Position numbers and translations under genes: made by a program. Below, piece after piece: positions 1 to 7,894 of a stretch of DNA of 15,367 bases. Origin of the DNA: Bacteroidota bacterium (GTDB taxonomy: Bacteria > Bacteroidota > Bacteroidia > Chitinophagales > UBA8649); assembly GCA_003447535.1 (NCBI GenBank), contig DLYY01000116.1, positions 1 through 15,367 of the forward strand. Reading direction: 5' to 3'. Under the pieces are notes generated by a model. The model ran no database searches and was not told the origin of the DNA. It saw only the letters and a list, made by a program, of their open reading frames with translations. How positions within the stretch are numbered: the first letter of the stretch is position 1; the number at the start of each line of letters is the position of its first letter.

Positions 1-314
1 CACAGGATATTTGCATTATTATGTAATCGTCCTAATTCAGCAATTTCATGACTCCAAGCGAGACAAGCTCTGACATCCTCATACTTATTTGCGGTCATAG
101 CTACTCCATTAGCACTACCGCAAATCAACACACCTATAACCGATAAATCCTTCGCGACGTGTGAAGCCACTTGATGGGCGAAATCAGGATAGTCTACTGA
201 TTCACCGCTATGCGGCCCAAAATCCTTTACACTGTGACCCTCAGATTCCAAAAAACCAATACATCCCTGCTTAAGCGCAAATCCAGCGTGATCTGAGGCA
301 ATTATAACTTTCAT
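1..314 (-). CDS. rpiB: Ribose-5-phosphate isomerase B, 3' end beyond the window
   Basis: RpiB interconverts ribose 5-phosphate and ribulose 5-phosphate in the cytosolic non-oxidative pentose phosphate pathway. The first 104 residues are visible, starting at an ATG (312-314 on the complementary strand). They show the family N-terminus with SDHAG (residues 7-11), the DFGPHS..SVDYPDFA block (31-45), and ICGSANG (64-70). Cys65 in that last block corresponds to the catalytic cysteine of E. coli-type RpiB. The visible end, AELGRLHNNANIL, is the conserved segment usually found around residue 100 of a roughly 145-residue protein, so about 40 residues lie off the left edge. The usual Gly-rich motif reads GSANG rather than GSGNG, a small change. 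It lies 66 bp downstream of tatC on the same strand, so co-transcription is plausible. The alternative name LacAB/RpiB is the same family. Confidence 0.93.
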   Translation of the reverse strand, partial: MKVIIASDHAGFALKQGCIGFLESEGHSVKDFGPHSGESVDYPDFAHQVASHVAKDLSVIGVLICGSANGVAMTANKYEDVRACLAWSHEIAELGRLHNNANIL

Positions 315-380
315 CACGAAAAGATAAAGCGAACCATTTATTGATTAGTACGAATAGTCAACATTTTATTAATCCCTAGA

Positions 381-1238
381 CTAAGTGGACATCCTCGCCT
401 TACCTGTAGTTGCAATCACTAAAATTGTCACCTCATACAAAAGCATAAGTGGCAAAGCAACTAAAAACATAGTACCTGGATCGGAAGGCGTAATCACAGC
501 GGACAGGATAAAGATGATAACTGTTGCATAGCGACGATTTCTCCGCGCAAATTCTGCGGTGACTACACCTAATCTCCCCAAGATGTAACCAAGAATAGGC
601 AATTGAAAAAGCAGTCCTGTCAACAAGGTCATTGTCGACATAAAACCAAGAATATTGCCTATGGTGAACGTGTTTTCAATCTGACTGCTGATTTGATAAT
701 TGGCAAAAAAGTAGATAGCCAAAGGCACTAGGAAGAAATAACCAAAGGCCACCCCTACATAGAAAAGAAGACCGCTCCACCCAATTGCTAACGCAGCAGT
801 TCTACGTTCTTTTTGATAAAGCCCAGGACTTACAAAACGCCATATTTCGTATATGAAATAGGGGAATGTTATTGAAAATCCAATATAAAAAGATGCCTTA
901 AAGTGCAGTAAAAATTGATCAGAAACACCCGTAGCAATTAGGGTAAGGGAATCAAATGAAAAGCATTCCGCACCTCCGCCTTGGAAAAAATTAATGACAT
1001 AACACAGTCCACGAAATGTTAAAAAATTAGACTTTGTTGGAGCTAAGACGACATAATCAAAAATGGCAGCACCCCCAGCAAAAACAGCTATAGAGCAAAG
1101 ACAAAGTGCCACAACCATGCGAAAAAGATGACTTCGCAAAACATGCAAATGGTCAAAGAATGTCATTTCCTTTTCAGGAGGATGTTGACGAGATGCCTTT
1201 GAACCCTGCTCTTTTTTATCTGTAGGATCTTCTTTCAT
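381..1238 (-). CDS. tatC: Twin-arginine translocase subunit TatC
   Basis: TatC is the polytopic inner-membrane receptor that binds twin-arginine signal peptides of folded Tat substrates. Translation from the ATG at 1236-1238 gives 285 residues; a TTG 12 bp upstream is in frame but there is no reason to prefer it. A polar tail of about 24 residues precedes MTFFDHLHVLRSHL, the usual TatC opening. Roughly six hydrophobic segments follow (about 37-61, 112-135, 147-178, 197-220, 228-249, 255-275). Family residues are present: YEIWRF..PGLYQKERR (130-146, with Phe135 and Glu144 matching the signal-peptide-binding positions) and AVITPSDPGT (247-256, Asp253). The first periplasmic loop contains LAPTKSNFLTFRGLC, a form I associate with Bacteroidota TatC. 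No tatA/tatB gene is seen nearby. Confidence 0.95.
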   Translation of the reverse strand: MKEDPTDKKEQGSKASRQHPPEKEMTFFDHLHVLRSHLFRMVVALCLCSIAVFAGGAAIFDYVVLAPTKSNFLTFRGLCYVINFFQGGGAECFSFDSLTLIATGVSDQFLLHFKASFYIGFSITFPYFIYEIWRFVSPGLYQKERRTAALAIGWSGLLFYVGVAFGYFFLVPLAIYFFANYQISSQIENTFTIGNILGFMSTMTLLTGLLFQLPILGYILGRLGVVTAEFARRNRRYATVIIFILSAVITPSDPGTMFLVALPLMLLYEVTILVIATTGKARMST

Positions 1239-1303
1239 TTTATTATACAACTATGTCAAAGTAGAACAACCAAAACAGAATTTGGCTCATTTGAAATTAT
1301 AAA

Positions 1304-2028
1304 ATGCGCGTAAATTCAACATATTACGGACTTTTAAGCATTATTTCGGTGGCAAAGATGGCTTATGAACAGACCTTTGTAGTCTGGAATAATGGTCAAG
1401 ATATCCACATTAACGAGGGCATTCAATTTGTTGTAAAAAATGGTGATTTCGTGAACAACAGTGGACATCTTCACAACAACTGAAGATTAACGATAAATGG
1501 TGACTTTATTTTAATGATAGCGTAGAATCTACCTATTTGTTTACGGTGCAACCGCAATACCAAGTGCAGAGCACTTGGAACAACAACAGCATTTTTATTG
1601 CCGGCAATTCTCAAACAAATCTTTTTGGGGGAAATCAGCTTATTGCTGGATGCGAAGTTATTAGCTACTACGATTTAGATTTAACTGGAAATGTTATAAA
1701 GGAGCTTGATGGAGTGTACACGCGAATACTTAACAAGTTGAACCTTACGATTAATGAGTTAGCCACTAACGAACAAAAAGCCTGCGTTAATTCAGATGCA
1801 GAAGATGCTATACTTTATATTGTAGACAGTGGATTTGTAAGCTCAACAGGTAATGGACGTCTAGTTCGAAAAACAATTGCTGGGCTTGCCTACATCTACC
1901 CTCTTGGTCAGCAGGATTTACAAACTACACACTATCGTCCCTTGTTGATTGCAACCGATAACAATAATACAATAGAAGGTCGTCAACTTAATCGGCGAAC
2001 TGATTTTTGGGCATACCCTATACGATAG
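1304..2028 (+). pseudogene. Broken remnant of a secreted Bacteroidota surface protein
   Basis: An ATG at 1304 opens a 59-codon frame with a weakly hydrophobic start and then FVVWNNGQDIHINEG..VVKNGDFVNNSGHLHNN, ending at TGA 1481-1483. The same kind of protein then continues in a different frame (QQLKINDKW, TGA at 1501-1503, LYFNDSVESTYLFTV) and runs to 2028. Joining them needs a shift equal to a lost base or two extra bases between 1447 and 1483, plus read-through of the second TGA. The downstream part has features I know from large Bacteroidota surface/T9SS-exported proteins: a DLDLTGNVIKELDGVYT segment, GFVSSTGNGRLVR, YIYPLGQQ and HYRPLLIAT. The reading ends abruptly after TDFWAYPIR, with no C-terminal sorting domain, 21 bp before radA. 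The 163-codon frame beginning with TTG at 1537 is probably just the surviving piece and not an intact gene. Sequencing error could explain the frame break but not the missing 3' part. Confidence 0.6.
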
Positions 2029-2049
2029 TTTGAATTACCTTAGCAGGTA

Positions 2050-3411
2050 ATGGCAAAATCTAGAATGATTTATATCTGTGAAGCCTGTTCCTATGAGTCA
2101 GCTAAGTGGATGGGAAAGTGCCCTTCATGCAAAGCATGGAATACATTTCATGAAACTGAAATCCACAAATCGGACAAAGAGACCAATCAAGGACTTGCCC
2201 AACTTTCCGAACGAGGACCTAATGGCGCAATACCTATTGATGAAATAAATGCTAAAGAAGTTCCTCGGCTTAAAAGTCATGACGAAGAATTCAACCGCGT
2301 AGTTGGCGGAGGAATTATGCCTGGTTCGATTACATTAATCGGCGGAGAACCGGGTATTGGAAAATCTACCCTTCTTCTTCAGATCGCTTTACATTTCTCC
2401 CAAAAGGTGCTTTATGTCAGTGGCGAAGAAAGCCTTGTTCAAATTAAAGGCAGGGCAGATCGAATGAAGTATTCAACGACGAATTGCTTGTTGCTTACTG
2501 AAACCAATACCTCTAAGATTTTCCAGGAAATTAAAAAGCAGAAGGTCGAACTATTGGTTATCGATTCAATTCAAACCATGCAATCCCCTACGGTTGACGC
2601 CTTGCCTGGAAGCATGAGCCAAATACGCGAGTGTGCAGGTGAATTTCAGCGTTTTGCCAAACAGCACGGCATTGCGGTGATACTCATAGGGCACATCACC
2701 AAGGATGGTCAATTGGCAGGACCTAAGGTGTTAGAACATATTGTGGATACCGTACTTCAATTTGAAGGAGATCAGCATCATGCCCACCGCATTCTTCGAA
2801 GTCAGAAAAATCGTTTTGGGCCTGCCGCCGAATTAGGTATCTATGAGATGCAATCGAGTGGTTTGCATGCAGTAACTGATCCAACTTCCATAATGCTTTC
2901 CAATCAAGAAGGACAACGAGAAGGTGTTTCAACGGGTTGTATCCTAGAAGGAATCCGACCCCTATTGATAGAAACCCAATCCCTTGTAAGCCCTTCCTAT
3001 TATGGGACACCTCAACGTTCAAGTACTGGTTTTGATAATCGAAGATTACATATGCTCATCGCCGTCTTTGAGAAACGCATTCAGTTCCCCATTGGAGCCA
3101 AAGATGTATTCCTAAATATTGCAGGAGGGATCAAAGTAACCGATCCGGGAGCTGACTTAGCAGTTATCGCCTCATTCCTTTCCTCTTGCATTGAACAATT
3201 CACCATGCCAAAAAAAGCCGTTTACTGCGGAGAGATTGGACTAAGTGGGGAAGTTCGACCAGTTTCGAGAATATTACAGCGGGTAGTTGAAGCAGAGAAG
3301 AGAGGAATGACAACCTTTGTGACTTCTGCGCAACACAAAAAGGCTCTTAGTGATTACAAGGGCTCTTTAAGCTTACAGTTAATCAGCCATATACGCGAGT
3401 TAATCGACTAG
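2050..3411 (+). CDS. radA: DNA repair/recombination protein RadA
   Basis: RadA is a RecA-related ATPase and DnaB-like helicase that extends and processes recombination intermediates in DNA repair and, in some bacteria, transformation. The 453 residues are the normal family length. Domains in order: a C4 zinc finger (Cys10, Cys13, Cys24, Cys27), a RecA-like core with Walker A GGEPGIGKST (98-107) and Walker B LLVID (168-172), the RadA-specific KNRFG motif (253-257), and a C-terminal Lon-like domain (about 275-450) that in RadA is a structural, non-proteolytic module. The ATG at 2050 immediately precedes the zinc finger and is the only sensible start. It follows the degraded gene by 21 bp and is the first intact gene of a plus-strand run. 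A comF-type gene comes next after 56 bp, so two recombination/competence-linked families are neighbours here. Confidence 0.97.
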   Translation: MAKSRMIYICEACSYESAKWMGKCPSCKAWNTFHETEIHKSDKETNQGLAQLSERGPNGAIPIDEINAKEVPRLKSHDEEFNRVVGGGIMPGSITLIGGEPGIGKSTLLLQIALHFSQKVLYVSGEESLVQIKGRADRMKYSTTNCLLLTETNTSKIFQEIKKQKVELLVIDSIQTMQSPTVDALPGSMSQIRECAGEFQRFAKQHGIAVILIGHITKDGQLAGPKVLEHIVDTVLQFEGDQHHAHRILRSQKNRFGPAAELGIYEMQSSGLHAVTDPTSIMLSNQEGQREGVSTGCILEGIRPLLIETQSLVSPSYYGTPQRSSTGFDNRRLHMLIAVFEKRIQFPIGAKDVFLNIAGGIKVTDPGADLAVIASFLSSCIEQFTMPKKAVYCGEIGLSGEVRPVSRILQRVVEAEKRGMTTFVTSAQHKKALSDYKGSLSLQLISHIRELID

Positions 3412-3412
3412 T

Positions 3413-3422
3413 GCGTTAACGC
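3413..3422. repeat. Perfect 10-bp palindrome after radA
   Basis: GCGTTAACGC starts 2 bp after the radA stop and is a perfect palindrome with a HpaI-like GTTAAC core. It has no loop and no T-run, so it is not a convincing terminator. It could be a protein-binding site or chance. Confidence 0.25.
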
Positions 3423-3467
3423 CTCATTTAATCGTAAACAATCCGAGTTTCTAGTCATTTTTAGTGC

Positions 3468-4166
3468 ATGATTATTCCCTGGATACAGGATATTATTGAC
3501 CTCACCATACCTCACATTTGTGCCTCGTGCCAAACAAATCTGGCAAGACCTAGTGCAGGACTGTGCGTCAATTGCATAAACAAAATTGAAGCCTTAGTCA
3601 AAGGATGTGATGACGAACTCACTCAGCGATTGGGAACGCACGAAAACCATGTTAGTAGCGGATTTGCTCTAATGTACTTTGAGCAAAATGGAGTTTCGCA
3701 GCATCTCATTCATAAAATTAAATACCATAACGGAGAGCATTTGGCTAAGTACTGGGGACGATATCTTGGTGCGCTCTTGCAAAGTCTAGGAGTTCACTCC
3801 AATACAAAATCATCCCTACTCATTCCAGTCCCCATGCATAAACGAAGAGAAAGAAGACGTGGATATAATGCTCCTCTGCATATTGCGTACGGTGTTCAAG
3901 AAGTAATTGGCGATAAAGCTCTGGTTTGCAATTCAGTGCTCGCCCGAGTTAAGCACAGTAAAAGTCAAACTACAGCGGACTTCAACCAACGCTATGAGCG
4001 CTTGACAGAATCCTTCCACGCTTATCCATTACCCAACAAACCCGATGTAATCATCATAATTGATGATGTGATAACCTCAACATCAACAATAGGACATTGC
4101 GCCAACGCTTTGCGTAAAGTTTTTTCGAATGATATATATGCTACCGCACTTGCCTTTACACCCTAG
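3468..4166 (+). CDS. comF: ComF-family phosphoribosyltransferase-like protein
   Basis: ComF-family proteins combine an N-terminal zinc ribbon with a type I phosphoribosyltransferase fold. They are needed for natural transformation in several bacteria, where they act on the cytosolic side of DNA uptake; the exact reaction is unsettled. The 232 residues show the ribbon cysteines (Cys18, Cys21, Cys33, Cys36), IKYHNGEHLAKYWGRYLG (84-101), the family signature PVPMHKRRERRRGYN (120-134), HSKSQT (163-168), and the PRPP-loop region VIIIIDDVITSTSTI (194-208). That loop normally ends TTGAT or TTGST; here the glycine is replaced by Thr, which may weaken PRPP binding. It sits 56 bp after radA on the same strand. 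The family call is firm; a competence role in this organism is inferred only, since no com/pil genes are in view. Confidence 0.88.
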   Translation: MIIPWIQDIIDLTIPHICASCQTNLARPSAGLCVNCINKIEALVKGCDDELTQRLGTHENHVSSGFALMYFEQNGVSQHLIHKIKYHNGEHLAKYWGRYLGALLQSLGVHSNTKSSLLIPVPMHKRRERRRGYNAPLHIAYGVQEVIGDKALVCNSVLARVKHSKSQTTADFNQRYERLTESFHAYPLPNKPDVIIIIDDVITSTSTIGHCANALRKVFSNDIYATALAFTP

Positions 4167-4223
4167 ATTACCACAATTTCCTGTGAAAATATTCGTACTT
4201 TATGGGTTGATTGATTCAAAGAA

Positions 4224-5660
4224 ATGAGAAGCTATCTATTGTTGATATTACTGCTTGTCCTCGGTTTTTTATGGAGCTGCAAACCGGATGATAATGTATT
4301 GGAAGGTGATGTACAAGCACTCCAGTTTAGCACGGATACACTCACCTTTGATACAGTGTTTACCACGATAGGATCCGTTACCCGTTGGATAACAATTTGT
4401 AATCCAACAAGTCGCGATATGGTGCTTGACGAAATTCGCTTAGTGGATCAGGCAAATGGTGTTTTTCGATTAAATATTGACGGTATTCCAGGCAATCAAG
4501 CGAGCAATGTCCTAATCCCTTCAAAAGATTCTATTTATATTTTTGCTGAAGTAACAGTAGACCCAAACAACGCATCAAATCCGCTTGTCATTTACGACCA
4601 AATTGACTGTCGAATCGGTACTAAATCTCGTTCTGCTACCCTCCAAGCTTGGGGACAAGACGCTTATTTTCATTACGGCGAGGTACTCCGAAATCAATCC
4701 ATTACATGGGCTTCAGATAAGCCTCATGTAGTTTTACGAAACGATAGCTTTCCGGGACTTGGAATTGACTCCTTCTCCGCGTTAACAATACCCGCTGGCA
4801 GTGAGATTTATGTTCAAAATGGAGCTGGAATATTCGTTGATGGTGACCTTACGATTGGGGATGCCTCAAGTCAAGATTCTGTAATTATACAATCAAACCG
4901 CATTGAAAACCCGCCTGCCTTCCCACTTGACAACCTACCTGGGCAATGGTTTGGAATTGTCTTGTTTGGAGGGTCTACAGCGAACATAGGACACACTGTA
5001 ATCAATGAATCAACGTATGGTGTTATGGGACGATTTGCGCTTGCTAATGACTTCTCAGGCTTTATCGATGATGCGGGTCGACCAACCATCAACCTCAATC
5101 GAGTGACCATAAAAAATGCTCAAATAAGCGCTCTATTGGCACTGAATTCAACCATTAATGCTGTGAATTGCGATTTTTTTGGCGCAGGTGGACAGCTTGT
5201 AAGCCTTGCCCTAGGAGGGGACTATACTTTCTCCCACTGCACCATGTACAACAGCGGCATATCAGGGAGCAGTCGAGATGCTCCACTTTTAGGAATTAGT
5301 AATCAGGCCTCCAATCAAGGTACAGGAGCCATTCACCCATTTGGTATAGAGAATGTACAATTTACCAACTGCATCATAAATGGAAGTTTGCCGGACGAAG
5401 TGGAGGTTATCGCAGAAGATTCCTCAACGATCCAATTAAGCTATTGCCTGATACGAAGTCAAAATCTGGTTAATGCGTCGATCACTAATCAATGTATTTT
5501 TAATGAAATTCCTGGATTTATTGATCCAGGTTTGAGAAATTTCAAGCTTACGGAAACTTCCATTGCTCGTGACGCTGGCTTGAGTCTTGGCATCTTAGTA
5601 GACCGAGGAAACCGAGCCAGGAATGGCATGCCTGATATAGGCTGTTGGGAATATCAATAG
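4224..5660 (+). CDS. Beta-helix lipoprotein (choice-of-anchor Q-like)
   Basis: The 478-residue product starts with a lipoprotein signal: a hydrophobic stretch at 4-16 and a lipobox ending WSC, with Cys19 as the lipidated residue. The residues after it, KPDDN, place a Lys and an Asp pair close to the cysteine, resembling the surface-export signal described for Bacteroidota lipoproteins, so outer-leaflet exposure is possible. Residues 30-150 look like an Ig-type beta-sandwich (FSTDTLTFDTVFTTIGS..RWITICNPTSRD). From about 175 to 450 there are short repeated beta-rungs rich in Asn, Ile and Gly (for example VTIKNAQISALLALNSTINAV), as in a right-handed parallel beta-helix. The C-terminus RNGMPDIGCWEYQ matches the PDIGxxE ending of choice-of-anchor Q proteins. 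No catalytic motif was recognised. The next gene begins 5 bp after its stop, so the two are almost certainly co-expressed. Confidence 0.75.
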   Translation: MRSYLLLILLLVLGFLWSCKPDDNVLEGDVQALQFSTDTLTFDTVFTTIGSVTRWITICNPTSRDMVLDEIRLVDQANGVFRLNIDGIPGNQASNVLIPSKDSIYIFAEVTVDPNNASNPLVIYDQIDCRIGTKSRSATLQAWGQDAYFHYGEVLRNQSITWASDKPHVVLRNDSFPGLGIDSFSALTIPAGSEIYVQNGAGIFVDGDLTIGDASSQDSVIIQSNRIENPPAFPLDNLPGQWFGIVLFGGSTANIGHTVINESTYGVMGRFALANDFSGFIDDAGRPTINLNRVTIKNAQISALLALNSTINAVNCDFFGAGGQLVSLALGGDYTFSHCTMYNSGISGSSRDAPLLGISNQASNQGTGAIHPFGIENVQFTNCIINGSLPDEVEVIAEDSSTIQLSYCLIRSQNLVNASITNQCIFNEIPGFIDPGLRNFKLTETSIARDAGLSLGILVDRGNRARNGMPDIGCWEYQ

Positions 5661-5665
5661 GAATA

Positions 5666-7888
5666 ATGCAGCGTAATCGGTTTGACATATTTCGAGTATT
5701 CCCACTCCAGCTTTTTATAAGTCATGCAGTAAACTTCCCTTTACTCCTCCTCCCGTGGATTGTAATCATTGGGCTAAGCACCTCTTACTTTGGAAACCAC
5801 TTTGGCTTGCCCTCAATTATACTAAGCCCTGAGTACTTTGGAACAGTATCTCCCTTGAGCTTCGCAATGTTAGGCATTGCCATGGGTTTGTTTCTTGTGC
5901 TTTGGCAAATGGTAAGTTACCTGCTACACTCCAATATGTATCCATTTTTAGCGGCGACAAGGTGGCCCGTCGCCGTGTTTTTTCTAAATAATGCCACCAT
6001 CCCCCTCTTTGCCATCGGAATACATTGCCTTTGCATTTATAGCTTTCAGAGCAATGCAGAGCTTATTGAAAATCAATTTGCTCTATTGCTTGTTTTCGCC
6101 TATCTCACAGGCATTTTTGCTGTACTCATTCTTTGTGTCGTTTACTTTACTCTATCCAATCGAGACCTTTATAAAGATTTCGAAATCAATAGTTTAGACG
6201 AGTCTACTTCGCTCCTAGCACGTCGCGGGCGAAGTCTGGGTTCCAACGTAAAGTACTATCTCACAAGACGGGGACGATGGCAGCGCACTCGTGATGTGAG
6301 CCACTATAATTTCGTGCGAATTCACGCCACCTTTTTAAATCACCACTGGAGCGCATTCTTTATTCAACTCGTAGTATTTATCTTTTTAATGGTTGCTGGA
6401 GCTTTTAATGAAAAAGCCTTTTACGATATTCCAGCAGGAGCTAGCCTATTGCTTAGCTTTTCTGTTTTAGTGTCCATTATCGGTTTCTTCACCTATTGGA
6501 CTAGACGATGGGCCTTTCCTATCGTTATTGTCTTGCTCCTGCTGTTTGACTGGTTTTCGAAAACGGAAGGAATCAATACCAATTCACATGCATTGGGCTT
6601 AGATTACAATGGACCCAAGGCCGAGTACAGCCTTTCTGCTTTGGACTCAATGGCATCAGAAGAACATTGGGTTGCTGACGTTGCCTTGGGCGAAGAAATG
6701 CTCAATAACTGGCTAGAAACCTATCAATCATACCATGGAGAGGTAAAACCAAAAGTCGTGATTATATCGGCCGCGGGAGGAGGTATGAAGTCAGGGGTTT
6801 TTACATTTAGAGGACTCCAGATTCTTGACTCACTATCCAATGGTAAAGTTTCAGACCACACCTTGCTTATGTCTGGTGCTTCAGGAGGTATGTACGGATT
6901 GTCCTATTGGCGAGAACTTCTGCTAAGGGATCGGCTAAACAATACGAGAGAACGAGTAAAAGAAGAATATGTAGACGACCTAAGCAAAGACATGCTCAAC
7001 AAATGGGCAGCTACTGTTGCCAGTAATGACTTGTTTTTGCCGTGGAATACTACAATTTACCAAGGACAGAAGCATGCTATTGACCGAGGCATTGCCTTTG
7101 AAGAAAGCTTCAACGAAAACACAAGAGGTTATCTTGAAAAACCACTTTCCGACTATGCCGAGCCAGAGTACCAAGGCATTATTCCGAGAATGCTCCTCAG
7201 CACACATATCATGAATGATGGCCGTGTTTTTTACTTAAACCCCCACCCTATCCGATACCTTATGCGCAGTGGGTCACCGAGTGATTCTACATTGGATTAT
7301 GAAACAGACGCGATTGATTTTGGATCATTTTTTGCCAACCAGGGTGGTCGAAACATTCGGTTTATTTCAGCCATTAGAATGAATGCGAGTTTCCCAAATC
7401 TGTTTCCCGCAGTGGCATTACCAAGTAAACCAGAAACGCTTGTAATGGATGCGGGTGTCCGTGACAATCATGGAATAGAACCCATCATACGTTTCCTATA
7501 TGCCCATAAAGAATGGATTCATAAAAATACCTCTGGAATTGTCCTAGTCCAATTCCGTACTACGTTAAAGCACAATACCATTGATGATACCTTCCTACCA
7601 AGTTTTTTAACACAGATAATACAACCCTTTGGAAACATCGTAAGTAACTTAACGCAACAACAGGATTACAAGCAAGACTATATGATAGCAGGACTTCAAG
7701 AGGCCTTTAGGGATAATCTAGACTGGATTCAATTTGTTTTACCTAACGGCTCTGAATACAGCGAATATGATGTTCCCCTAAGTCTTCGGTTAAGCCAACT
7801 CGAGAAAAAACGTGTCTTGAATGCCCTAACATGGAAAGAGAATGAAAAGGGTTTTCATCGACTTATTGACCTTCTTAAAGATAAATAA
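5666..7888 (+). CDS. Membrane-anchored patatin-like phospholipase
   Basis: The ATG at 5666 gives 740 residues. A TTG at 5645 would overlap the upstream gene and add seven residues with no better context; an AGGA at 5659-5662 precedes the ATG, slightly closer than a typical ribosome site. The N-terminal half holds about seven hydrophobic segments (roughly 14-38, 61-88, 100-128, 135-164, 225-246, 257-278, 281-297). The second half is a patatin-type serine hydrolase: oxyanion-hole block AAGGGMKSG (369-377), nucleophile elbow GASGG (404-408, Ser406) and DAG (595-597, Asp595) completing the Ser-Asp dyad. Patatins hydrolyse acyl esters of phospholipids or other lipids; the substrate here is unknown. 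The membrane domain should hold the enzyme at the inner membrane, with the catalytic side not determinable by eye. Its close coupling to the upstream beta-helix lipoprotein suggests a shared envelope role. Confidence 0.85.
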   Translation: MQRNRFDIFRVFPLQLFISHAVNFPLLLLPWIVIIGLSTSYFGNHFGLPSIILSPEYFGTVSPLSFAMLGIAMGLFLVLWQMVSYLLHSNMYPFLAATRWPVAVFFLNNATIPLFAIGIHCLCIYSFQSNAELIENQFALLLVFAYLTGIFAVLILCVVYFTLSNRDLYKDFEINSLDESTSLLARRGRSLGSNVKYYLTRRGRWQRTRDVSHYNFVRIHATFLNHHWSAFFIQLVVFIFLMVAGAFNEKAFYDIPAGASLLLSFSVLVSIIGFFTYWTRRWAFPIVIVLLLLFDWFSKTEGINTNSHALGLDYNGPKAEYSLSALDSMASEEHWVADVALGEEMLNNWLETYQSYHGEVKPKVVIISAAGGGMKSGVFTFRGLQILDSLSNGKVSDHTLLMSGASGGMYGLSYWRELLLRDRLNNTRERVKEEYVDDLSKDMLNKWAATVASNDLFLPWNTTIYQGQKHAIDRGIAFEESFNENTRGYLEKPLSDYAEPEYQGIIPRMLLSTHIMNDGRVFYLNPHPIRYLMRSGSPSDSTLDYETDAIDFGSFFANQGGRNIRFISAIRMNASFPNLFPAVALPSKPETLVMDAGVRDNHGIEPIIRFLYAHKEWIHKNTSGIVLVQFRTTLKHNTIDDTFLPSFLTQIIQPFGNIVSNLTQQQDYKQDYMIAGLQEAFRDNLDWIQFVLPNGSEYSEYDVPLSLRLSQLEKKRVLNALTWKENEKGFHRLIDLLKDK

Positions 7889-7894
7889 TGGGTT

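Noticed and set aside
2723..3022. 99-residue open frame on the minus strand inside radA
   Set aside because: It lies wholly within the strongly conserved RadA core and its translation resembles no known protein.
5645..5665. TTG start for the patatin gene overlapping the lipoprotein gene
   Set aside because: The ATG at 5666 is a better start codon, preceded by AGGA, and the extra seven residues add nothing recognisable.
7889..7894. Bidirectional terminator between the convergent patatin and moxR genes
   Set aside because: Only 6 bp separate the stops and I found no hairpin spanning them.
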